Shown here piece after piece: positions 24,201 through 34,200 of a stretch of DNA of 64,000 nucleotides (position 1 is the stretch's first letter; every line of letters starts with the position of its first letter). The notes below the pieces were generated by a model, which did no database searches, had not been told where the DNA came from, and saw only the letters and a program-made list of their open reading frames with translations. Made by a program: the position numbers and the translations under genes. Source of the DNA: Ceratotherium simum simum (taxonomy: Eukaryota > Chordata > Mammalia > Perissodactyla > Rhinocerotidae); assembly GCF_000283155.1 (NCBI RefSeq), contig NW_004454266.1, positions 134,649 through 198,648 on the forward strand, given 5' to 3'.

Positions 24201-27200
24201 GGTAAAAATAAATAAATAAATAAAATTATTAAAAAAAAAAAAAAGAGTGTTAAGAAAATATTTCCCCTTAGAATTACATGTTAAATGGTGTTAAATACTG
24301 ACTCAAGTACTAATAATTTCAGGGATTAAATAGATGTTATCAGATCAGCCTAAAAACATTATTATTTATAACTTCACTTCCAGGAAAAAAATGTGTCCCC
24401 CATACCAAACCATCAGTTTAAAAATGAACCTTTAGAACCCAAACTTTTAAGTTTGGGCTATTTATGTGTGAGTGAATGAGGCGGTCTGTCTGTCAGAGCG
24501 CTTTTGCTTTCCTGTGTGGTCATGTATAGGGGGAGGGGTAGTGAGCACCCCTCCCCTTTCAGTCTCCATGTCCAGTATAAAGGAGGCGAGAAGTATAAAG
24601 TGTGTACTCAAAGTGTAAAGGAGGTGGGACCGGGGCATGGACCCTACCTGCTCTGGTTGACTCTAACATCCTACAAAAGAAAAAGAACGTGCACTTAGTT
24701 TCCACATGTCCTTCCCATCAGAGACTCTGTACATCCTTTCTTCCTTAACATATGAGCTCAAAACTCTCCTCCTCCAGGAAGTTGTATCTATTTAATTACC
24801 TACTCATCAGACTGTTCTTTTACATCACGCTTTCTTACTAATTTGGGACTCCATAGTCAGTTCATTTGAGCTGGTTTCTCTGTCTCAGCCTTACCCTGGG
24901 GGTGTGTTCTGCCTCCAACGATTAAGGGATGGTGGAGAGCAGGGACCAGGCCTTAAGTTGTTAGCTGGACCTGATGTGAAACAGGATAATATAATGATAA
25001 TCACAACTGGCACCATTTATTGTCTTTTTCCTGTGAGACAGGGACCATGCTAAGCATTTTGCATGGATTGTTTCTTATAATCTTTGCGACAACCCTATGA
25101 GAGACGTGCTATTATTATCCTCATGTTTAGGGAGGTTACAAGACTTGCCAAGGTCACACAGCTGAAGAGCCGGCACTCAAACCCAAGACCGTCTGACTCC
25201 AAAGCCCTTCACAAGACCACAGTGCGTGGGCAAGCCACCCAGCCTTTCTGGGTCTGCATCTCCATAACCTCCCTGCGCCAAAGGAACCCAATAACTCTTC
25301 GTCTCTCCCATTAAAAATAACCTCTGCTTCCCTTTCCTGCCTCTCTCCAGCATCTTCCAGCCCCCAGCAGGGTGTCCCCTTCCTGTAGAATCCCCCTCCC
25401 GTCTCACGAGGTGGTGGATTGTCTCTCACTTGTAGAAGCTCACTTGCTGGCTGCTGACACTTCTCCTCCAACTCCTTGACCTGGGCTCCAAGCCGGGCGA
25501 CCTCCTCAGAGACCGTTGAGATGTACTCGTCCCTCTCCTTCCAGATCTGCCGCTCCAACTCCCTCAGCCTGGCCAGCAGGAGACATTGCTGTTCCCCCAG
25601 CTCCTGCTGCAACCTCTCAAAAGCTGCTTCCACCTGCTGTTTCTTGCTTTCAATCTGAGTCTGCGAGTGGTAGAAAGACAGACAACGTTAGGGAAAAGCT
25701 CACAGAGCTGGCTTCCAGGAGGATCATCTATATACTTACCATTGATTAAGAGGGATAGGAGGTAACTAGTTCCAAACTCTTTCTCCCAGATAATACTCTG
25801 GTAGAAGTAGGTAGGTCTCAGAATAAACTTATCAATGATGAGGGCTGTGCTCTTGTCTTACCTGGAGATTCTAATAATAATGCCACATTAGGTTCTCAGA
25901 GCCATGTTGAACTTTTTAAACATCCTTCACATCTATGATATCATCCTAACCCTACCAAGCCTTCCCTAGAGTCAGGTGGAGGTGATTATAGTCATGTCTT
26001 AGCAATTGAAGAGAAAGTAAGCTGTGATTAGAGTCAGCACAACTTATTGGAAGAGTGTGTAGCGTTGGTCTTAGCCACTGAAGTCGCCACCTACAGGGCA
26101 TACTTGGATGGGAGTTGAGGGATACTGGAGAGACCTTCTCATCCCAAAACTCTGCCTCTTTGGTCAAGGTACCAGAAATTCCCACACTGTGGATTTCTTC
26201 CTGGATAACTTTGTAGCATGAAAAAAGAGATGGGAAGGAGCCAGATATAGCCACACCATTAGCCTACTGTCCTCGGGGTCAGCCTTGGGGTCAGCACTGG
26301 AATGCAGACACTAATATATGCCTTCTGGACCCAAGCTTCCCATCTGTAGGCCACGATTTCAGGCAGACAGGCTGGAATGGGAAGAGCAATGGACTAAGGG
26401 TCAAGAGACCCAGGTTCTAGCCATTTCATCGTGAACCTGGGCTTTGCCATGTGGCCTTGGGAGCATCACTTTCCTAGACCTCAATTTTCTGCTCTGTAAA
26501 CAAAATGGCTGACAAGATGGATCTGAGATTAGAAGACGTCAGAACAACTTTCAGCTCTGATGGTCTGGCATTTCACAACCTTGACTCCAAATGCCCTTGT
26601 GCAGAGGCAGGGAAGTGAATGATAACAGCTTGCCGGTTCTTTCCAGCCAGGCAACAGATACCACACAAGAAGCTTTCCCAGAGTCTATTAAGAAAACCCC
26701 CAAAGGAGATGGTGGCCAATGACATGGTCTTTACCAGGAGCACATGGAGCTTCTGGTCTTCCCGACTCTTTTTGTCCTCAATCTCATCTCTCTCCACGCT
26801 CAGAGCTTCCAGCCGACTCCTGAGACGATCCTATGGGGAGGAGAACGGGCAGAGAGAGGTGACTTCATTCATAATTCAACTCACAGATATCAATTGTCTA
26901 CCATGTTCCAGGCACACCGTTGAGTGCTGAGGAATTCAAAGGTGAAAAAGGCGCAGTTCTTGTCCCTAAAGAGATCACCATCTAGGGAAGAGGTTTGTCA
27001 CGAGTGATTAAAATACAAATAGACAAATGCAATAATCGAAGTGGGCACACAGTGAGATGGGAGCACAGAAGAGCAGACAATTCTGCCTGTAGGGCAGAGA
27101 GAGGTGACTTCATTCATAATTCAACTCACAGATATCAATTGTCTACCATGTTCCAGGCACACCGTTGAGTGCTGAGGAATTCAAAGGTGAAAAAGGCGCA

Positions 27201-28841
27201 GTTCTTGTCCCTAAAGAGATCACCATCTAGGGAAGAGGTTTGTCACGAGTGATTAAAATACAAATAGACAAATGCAATAATCGAAGTGGGCACACAGTGA
27301 GATGGGAGCACAGAAGAGCAGACAATTCTGCCTGTAGGGTCAAGGGAAGGTTTTATAAATCAGAAAATATTTAGAGTGGGCCTTGAAAGATAAATTTCCA
27401 GCTGAGTAAGAGAGGGGGAGGAGGGTACTTAATGCCCCTGAACTTAAAAATTATTAAAATATTTGAAAAGAGAGAGAGTGGCATTCTAGGAGGAAGGAAC
27501 CACATGTGAAAGTATTAGAAGCAGGAAAGAGTAAAACAATTCAGAAGACAGCCAGTCCATAGGGGTCAGTCTGGCTGGACACATGGTGCCTTGGGGAGGA
27601 CAGCTGAGAGATGAGATTGGACGGGAAGGCAAGATCCCAACTGCAAACTACCGTAAATGCCTTGTTAAAGATATTGAACTTTCTTTGGGTGCTAGAGATC
27701 CTTGGAAGGATTGTAAGCAGGAGAGCATCATGATTGGCTTTGTGTTTTAGGAAGATCTACCTTGTAGCAGAATGGCTGGTGGTTGGAAAGGTGAGAGTGG
27801 ACACAGGGAAAACGTTAGAGATCATGCAAAGTCTGAGTGACAGATGGTGAGAGCCTGGATTTGGCAGTGGCTGTGGGGACAATGCAGAGTTAAAAATTTG
27901 TGAGATGCTTCTGAGGAAACCACTTCCAGACTTGGTGACTGGATGACAAGAGAGAGATCTGAGAGGCAGACAGGAATGGATAATGTCTCCTAGACCAGAT
28001 AGGCTAAGCTGCACCTCCCTTTTTCAAAAAGAAGAACAGCACTTGCAGGTTGCCCTTCCCGTCCCTCTCTTCCCTCTGAGCCCCAGAGGTCAGGGCTTTG
28101 GTAAATCCCATATCCAGTCTGGATACTGGGAGACCAAGTTCACCCAGCCCATAACCTGCAGCAGATCCTACTCTGCACTGGGGCTCTCTTTCCTTCCATA
28201 GACAGTGAAGCCATGGCCACAGTTCTTTGTGCTCCATCACTGTGAGGCCCCTTGAGGGCTGGAGCTGAAGTTCCCCCTAAGACTGTGAATGACCACACGG
28301 CTTAGTGGAACTGTGTCCCCCTCAGTCTGGGGCTGTCCCCAGTGTCGCTGCAGCCTTGGGGTACCCTGATATGGAAGCTGTGGCCCTTCACCCAGATCCC
28401 CACCCCCTTCCTTCACCACGACAGGACACTGTCCCACCCTAAACGTGTCCGAGCTAGAGCCACACTTCTTACCCGGTAGGGCTGAATGGCCTCGTCGAGG
28501 AAGCCCACACTGTGGGCCTGGTGAGAGGGACCCTCACGGCAGAACACACAGAGTAGCTCAGCATCGTTCTCACAGAAGAAGTAAATCTTCTCGCCATGCT
28601 CCTCGCAGTAAGTCTCCCCCAGAGGGCCCAGGGGCACTGGGACCATGACAGTCTCTGCCCGCTCCTTCTCCTTGCAGAGGGGACAGAGCAGAACCCTGCC
28701 GGAAGGCTGGGCTCCCATCTGGGAGGGCAGGGCGAGGCACAGCCGGCAGAAGGTGTGTCCACAGGTGGCCGTCACTGCATGCTCCAGGGATCCCTTGCAG
28801 GCAGGACAGGAGGCCCCCTCATGGGAGGGGGTTGAGGGCAT
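21262..28841 (-). CDS. TRIM15: TRIM15, RING/B-box/coiled-coil/SPRY protein, complete
   Basis: TRIM15 is a TRIM-family E3 ligase reported at focal adhesions and in innate antiviral signalling. Seven coding exons, in transcript order: 28841-28473, 26830-26735, 25660-25430, 24670-24648, 23143-23028, 22675-22643 and 21776-21262 (369, 96, 231, 23, 116, 33, 515 nt). They sum to 460 codons plus stop. All introns are GT-AG and the phases match. The protein starts [20 protein letters not shown]. The RING C3HC4 residues are C12, C15, C27, H29, C32, C35, C53 and C56. The B-box2 residues are C79, H82, C90, D93, C98, C101, H107 and H110. A coiled coil follows (about 124-255), and the SPRY domain spans about 290-460, ending [18 protein letters not shown] 28841-28839 was chosen; the preceding in-frame codon is GTG. 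The gene is divergent to TRIM10. Confidence 0.97.
21985..22150 (+). repeat. MER5A-type hAT DNA transposon
   Basis: Non-autonomous hAT element in TRIM15 intron 6, with imperfect terminal inverted repeats: 'gcttctcaaagtgcggtcc' at the left and 'tttgagaagcaaagtg' at the right. Confidence 0.7.
22320..22560 (+). repeat. MIR SINE
   Basis: 'ctgaacacttaccgtgtgcc', 'gcagtaggtactattata' and 'gatggggaaactgtgggaca' match MIR. It lies in TRIM15 intron 6. Confidence 0.75.
24026..24252 (+). mobile_element. ERE1 SINE with 17-bp target-site duplication
   Basis: A near-consensus ERE1 in TRIM15 intron 4. 'agaaaatatttcccctt' occurs at 24008-24024 and again at 24253-24269. A perfect duplication of this length marks a fairly recent insertion. 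Confidence 0.96.
25015..25215 (+). repeat. MIR SINE
   Basis: 'ctatgagagacgtgctatta' and 'ttgccaaggtcacacagctg' match MIR. It lies in TRIM15 intron 3, ending about 215 bp from exon 3. Confidence 0.7.
26370..26560 (+). repeat. MIR-family fragment
   Basis: 'aagagacccaggttctagcc' and 'atgtggccttgggagcatca' followed by 'ctcaattttctgctctgta' fit the MIR/MIR3 group. It lies in TRIM15 intron 2. Confidence 0.6.
26847..27339. repeat. Perfect 245-bp tandem duplication in TRIM15 intron 1
   Basis: Two head-to-tail copies with a 245-bp period (26847-27091 and 27092-27339). I found no difference when reading them side by side. The left edge is only 16 bp from the acceptor side of TRIM15 exon 2 (exon edge 26830). 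The unit consists mostly of antisense L2 sequence. Confidence 0.95.
26880..27990 (-). repeat. Antisense L2 LINE in TRIM15 intron 1
   Basis: 'taccatgttccaggcacacc', 'gagtgggccttgaaagat' and 'ttggaaggattgtaagcagg' are antisense L2 text. The left part is duplicated (see the 245-bp tandem repeat). Confidence 0.6.
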
Positions 28842-28911
28842 CACGGTGCCTTCCCCAGCTGGTCCACTCAGGCCTCTGTCTCAGGCCACATGAATTCTCT
28901 TTTCCTGAAAT

Positions 28912-28933
28912 TGAGTCACTTTTACATGAGTCA
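28912..28933. promoter_or_regulatory. Two perfect AP-1 sites upstream of TRIM15
   Basis: TGAGTCA at 28912-28918 and again at 28927-28933, a 15-bp period, 71-92 bp upstream of the TRIM15 ATG. Both match the consensus TRE bound by Fos/Jun. Function is inferred. Confidence 0.6.
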
Positions 28934-29639
28934 CAGAAGGAAAGCAATAGGAGATCGAGAGAGAGGAAGCAGGAATGTCCGGACAGGGAAGCCACCTGGC
29001 TCCACCTCTTGTGCTTCCCCGGAGTCCTGGCCACCACCCATCAGTAGAGCGGGTGCAAACTCCAGGGCTTCTCAAATTACCCAGCATTTCCCAGTAGTGG
29101 CCCTGTCAGCCTGTTCTCCACTCCTCCTGACTCCTTCTGACTCCTTCCAGTCCCTGGGGTGGGGAGCAGAGCATGCCGTGAGGTCACAGGGAGACAGGGC
29201 TTCCTGGAATCCCTCCCTTGACCACAGTGGGGTGGGGAGAGCTGGGTAGGATATGCGGCTTCCTGTTCAATTGAGCAGGTGGGAGCCATAAACTTCTGGC
29301 TTTGAGGTGTGACCACAGCGACAAAGTCCAGGCTGGAGTGGGCGGTGACTGACTTCCGGCAGACTGTTCCGGGGGACCTGCACTGCAGGTCCACTGTGGG
29401 ATGATTGCTCGTGAGACTCCCTCCTCTGCCCTCCTTTCCTTGCCTCACCTCATCTGCCCAGGCTGGTGTCTCCTAAACTCTGAACTCCCACTACCCCCCA
29501 GCGCCAGTGTCCCCACTGGAGTTTGGATAACGTACCATGATGCAAATGATTCATGTGGATAAACAAAATTTAGAAAACTCAGCCAAGAAGATAAACAGAT
29601 TCAACCACATTTATCTAAGGCTGAGTATTCTCATATTAT

Positions 29640-29790
29640 GACATCCAGTCTGATAACAGCCTTTGAGGCAGGTATGACTACCTTCATTTTACAGAGAAAG
29701 AATCATAAACTGAAAGGTAAAGTGACTTCCCCAGGTCACAGAGCTAGAAAGCCGCAGGTTTGGGTCAATCCAAGGTTGCCGGCTTCCAGC
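29640..29790 (+). repeat. MIR SINE fragment
   Basis: 'ttcattttacagagaaagaa' and 'cttccccaggtcacagagct' match MIR. Confidence 0.65.
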
Positions 29791-30013
29791 CTATGCTCTT
29801 CCCGAACTCCAAGCCAAGACAATGATCAAATAGCCACGGTTCTTCATCCACTCACCTGCATCTGTGGATAAGACCAAGGAGAAACTCCCATTCTCTCACC
29901 GAAGGATCAGCCCTGCACCCTTTTTCCCTCCCCTTTCACTTCAACTAATTTTTCTATCACCTTCCCTTGCCACACTATCTGCCCCCGACCCAAGAGTGCA
30001 TCCCTTGGGGCTA

Positions 30014-30320
30014 CGCTGTCTAACACAGGGGCCTCCAGCCACATGTGGCTGCTGAGCATTGAGACGTGGCCGGTCCCCACTGAGACGTGCTGCCTGTGTA
30101 AAATACACCCCAGATTTCAAAGACTTAGCACCAATGAAAAAGAATGTAAAGTGCCTCATTACTAATTTTTTATACTGATTACACACTGAAATAATCATCT
30201 TTGGGCCTAAATAAAATATTAAAATTATTTTCACTTTTTACTTTTTAAAATACGGCTACTAGGAAATTTTAAATTGCATATGTGGCTTGCATTATATTTC
30301 TATTGGACAGCACAGCTCTA
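30014..30320 (-). repeat. hAT-like DNA transposon fragment
   Basis: 'ccagccacatgtggctgctg' near the left end and 'atatttctattggacagcac' at the right are the ends of a common non-autonomous mammalian DNA element. I do not name the subfamily. Confidence 0.5.
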
Positions 30321-30642
30321 AGACAAACAGATCTGAGTGCAGATTATGACCACCCCCCTTCCTACCTGTGTACCCTGGGCAAGTTAAATAACCTGGCTGA
30401 GCCTAGCTAATATCCTAATAGCACCGACGTTATGCAGCAGACAGGAGGAATAAATAAGATCACATGTTTAAGTTTCTTACATCAGTGTGAGGAATACAGT
30501 CATCATAAACAAGAGCGAGCTGTTGCTATTTTTCTTTCTCCTCCCCCACACAGAGTATATTCCAGCCTCTTTGGAAGCCTTGGGCAGGCCGGTTGGGGCA
30601 TGAAGTGAAGTTGACTGTGCCATGCTCCCTGGGCACAACCAC

Positions 30643-30712
30643 CTTATCTGGCTCCCCACACTTCCCTGGGCTGGCTGATATCTCCAATCTCCCTGGAGAC
30701 AGCTGGTGATAG
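30643..30712. promoter_or_regulatory. GATA-motif and E-box cluster upstream of TRIM10
   Basis: CTTATCT (GATA site on the minus strand) at 30643-30649, a GATA-containing 'ggctgatatc' near 30672, and CAGCTG followed almost directly by TGATAG near 30700-30712. TRIM10 is known as an erythroid RING protein, so GATA-factor control is plausible but unproven here. Confidence 0.35.
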
Positions 30713-31246
30713 TGCAGGGAGGCTGAGTGGCATCACTGCTCTGTGACCCAGTCTCCCTCCTGCCCCTGAAGGAAGAACGACCTCGTTCAACTGTGGACGG
30801 TTAAGATACCACCACTTTCCTTCTGCTGTGAGTGTCTCTGGAGGGACTGGAAGGAACGGTGAGCCCCAGGCCATGGGCACCAATGGGAGAGTAGCTGAGG
30901 TCATCTCTGAGATGCTATGGCCCTGCTTTCTTCCTTGCCTCCTTCCCCTCCTCTGCTATTTCTCCATCTCTGCTGTTGGAGGGTGTGTGTCTGTTCCTTT
31001 GGGAGGAGAACAGCAGAACTACGGCCACCAGAGAAGCAAGTGGGAGCCATGCCCTTGCGCATGTGTGAGTGTGTGTGTGTGAGTATGACTATGAGGTTGT
31101 TGGTGTGTATTTAGGATGTGCCTGTGTCCAGCTGTGTGTACATGTAGGTGTGTGAGTGTGTGATGTGTCTTCACCGTTCTTCCAGCCCTTCCCCCTCAGC
31201 CAAGCAGACTGGGTGACCTTGAGGAGGCTACAGGCACAGCAGCACC

Positions 31247-34200
31247 ATGGCCTCGGCCGCCTCTGTGAGTAGCCTGGCAGACGAGGTCAACTGCCCCATC
31301 TGCCAAGGCACCCTGAGGGAACCGGTCACCATCGACTGTGGCCACAACTTCTGCCGCAGCTGCCTCATCCGCTACCTTGAGATCCCTGCCCCAGAGGCTG
31401 ACGAGCCCCCCACCTGCCCACTCTGCAAGGAGCCTTTCCGCCCAGGGAGCTTCCGACCCAACTGGCAGCTGGCCAGCGTGGTGGAGAACATCGAGCGCCT
31501 CAAGCTGGTGTCCATGCCAGGCTCAGAAGAGGAGGACATCTGCCAGGAGCACGGGGAGAAATTCTACTTCTTCTGCGAGGATGATGAGATGCAGCTGTGC
31601 GTGGTGTGCCGGGAGGCGTGGGAGCACCGAGGCCACACCGTGCGCTTCCTGGAGGATGCAGCAGATCCCTACCGGGTAGGAAAGGGGGGTTCCAGGGTGG
31701 GTCTGGGAATGAACCAGACTGAAAGAATCAGAGTAGAGTTGTGGATCATTTGGCCCACTCTGAAGCCAAATTCTGTCTCCCTACTTCTATCATCACCCAG
31801 GCAATAGACCCAAGCATGGAAGATTATGTGTTTGTGTTTTAAGCATTGTGTTATGTTGTTTACATATGACCAACACATAATAGGCACTCAATAAATACTT
31901 GTTGAATGAATGAGTGACCAAAACATGAGTGTATGTGTCTGTGCAATGGATCAGTCAGGTATATCTGAGGAGGTCTGAGTTTGTATTTGAGAGAATGATT
32001 GCACAAGTGGTGTGTATATGTATTAATGTTTGTATGTTTGCCAGTGTGTGCTGGTACACACTGGAACCTTTGGTGGAACTTTGGGGGAGGTCTGACTATT
32101 TGAGTGTGTAAATGTAACCGTTGGAATGCTCGTGTTTGTGAATAAATTAGCATTTACATATATGCAGTTTGGGTAGATTTATATGGTGTGTAATTTTGTC
32201 TGTCATTAAATGAGTGTGTGCTGGTTTTAGTTGTTTATGTGTTGTGTTTTAGTACAAGTGGGTGTCTATGTGTATGTGTCAATTAGTTAACAAGCATTTG
32301 ATGGTGAGAGTTCTAAATGTATTTTGGAATGTACCTAAATGGACATTTATGTGAGTATACCTGTGCCTAACTCTATTCTAGAGCAAGCAACTTTTAAAAC
32401 AATTCATTGATTATTTTTGCATTTTCCAAGTTTCTTCTTCCTTCCAGAATCATACACAGAAAATTGATTCAATTCACAAGGGAAAGTTGTTTGGATGTGT
32501 TCCCTTTGGGACATGTGAGAAAGTTGGAATAATTTCAAACAAGGGCCTCTCAAGCTCAGGACAGATCCCAGATATCACTTACCAAAGGCAAAAGAAATTA
32601 GAATGTTTAACTGAAGAAAGGAAGGCTCAGGTGGAAACATTGAGTCACAGCCTGTGATGGCACAGGATAAAGGGGGAAAGCACTGATCAGAATTCTTGGA
32701 GGACAAAGCAAAGGAACAAGACCCAAAGAGAATAAGCTGTCAAGGGTGATTAAGGCCCAGGGAGTGACTCCTTCCCTTGGGTAATTCCACTTCTGGAGGC
32801 AGAGGGTTGGATGAGATGCCACCCCCTAACAAATCATTGTTTCCATCTTAAATATTTTATGCTCCTTCTCCACTTTATGCTCCTTTTACTCTCCTTCTCT
32901 CCAGAAACAGATACAGAAGTGTCTTGAGAGTCTAAGAAAAGAGAGAGAGGAGATTCAACGAATCCAGTCAAGGGAAAATGAAAGGATACAAGTCCTCCTG
33001 GTAGGTCATCATCCCTTCCCTGCGCACCCTCTTCTTCAGGTCCAGGGCTTCCCTGAAACAGAGGCAACATAGCACATAGGACTTTGAATTCATTCTGAGT
33101 TTAAATCCTGACTGACACTCAACTAGCTCTAAGACCTCAAGCAACTCTCTATCCTCAGTTTATTTATCTGTAAAGTGGAGATTAAAAATCGTCACTACCT
33201 CACTGAATTGCTATAAGGATTGAATGAGACGGTGCCTGCCATGTAGCTTAGTGCCATGCACATAGTGTGCATTTCATAAAAGTCAGGAGCTAGGGTGTCA
33301 CCACCACCTCTCCTACACCTCCTCTGAGCCCCATCCTTTTAGAAACTCCAGCAGAAGGTGCCGAGGCAAGGCTGGGCGGTCTAGCTCCCAGAAATGGCAT
33401 GACAGGTGGAAAGGAAACCGTGCTGCGTTTCTAAGTCTGTCTGGGGACCCAGGGGGGTTGGGCGGGGGGCTCTGATTTTACCACCAGACCTTGGAAGATC
33501 TGGGCCAGGAGGGAGATGGGAATGAACTAAGGAAAAAGGAAGAGGAGGAAGAGGAGAAGGAGGAGGAGGAATAACTTCCTCCCGCCCCCTCAGACTCAGG
33601 TGGCCACCAAGAGACAAAAAGTGATTTCCGAGTTTGCACATCTGAGCCAGTTCCTGGAGGAACAGCAGAACATTCTCTTGGCCCAGCTGGAGACGCTGGA
33701 TGAGGACATCTTGAAGCAACGGGATGAGTTTGACATCCTGATCACCGGGGAGATCTGCCGGTTTAGCAACCTGATCACAGAACTGGAGGAAAAGAAAGAG
33801 AGGCCGGCAAGGGAGCTCCTGACGGTGAGACCTGAGCTCCTGCCCACCTGTGCTCGCCTCTATTTTACTGCGTCTCTACCTAGTCTAACCCATGCCTCCT
33901 TCACTCACACATCTCTGTATCCCAAGTGGAAGCTGAGTCACAGGACAGAAGTTCTAAATTCTTGTCCTCGCTTCCTCAAGAGTCCACTGGCCACTTTGCT
34001 CCCTGGTCTTGGTCTCTCTGTGCCACCATCCATCAAATAGGGAATACTTTCCTTATCTACCTCACAGGGATTTTGTGAGGATCCAACAGTAAGACGGAAG
34101 TGAAAGTAGCACTTTGAAAAGCCTCATGTACTATGCAAACAAATGTCAGGTGCTATTTCCAAGGTGAGCTATTCTCTGTGTCATCATCCACCAGTCAGGA

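Larger units (their letters stand above)
28842..31246. other. Divergent TRIM15-TRIM10 intergenic interval
   Basis: 2.4 kb between the two start codons. It must hold both 5' UTRs and promoters unless an upstream non-coding exon exists elsewhere. It contains a MIR (29640-29790), a hAT-like DNA element (30014-30320), paired AP-1 sites near TRIM15 and GATA-type sites nearer TRIM10. Transcription starts cannot be placed from sequence alone. Confidence 0.75.

Noticed and set aside
24026..24252. tRNA gene signal in ERE heads (here and in other ERE copies)
   Set aside because: The heads are tRNA-derived parts of SINEs, with A-tails and target-site duplications, not functional tRNA genes.
28842..28844. 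In-frame GTG before the TRIM15 ATG, and the similar upstream GTG at TRIM40 (55606-55608)
   Set aside because: Nuclear mammalian genes start at ATG in nearly all cases, and the ATG matches the known protein starts (MPxTPS and MxPL).
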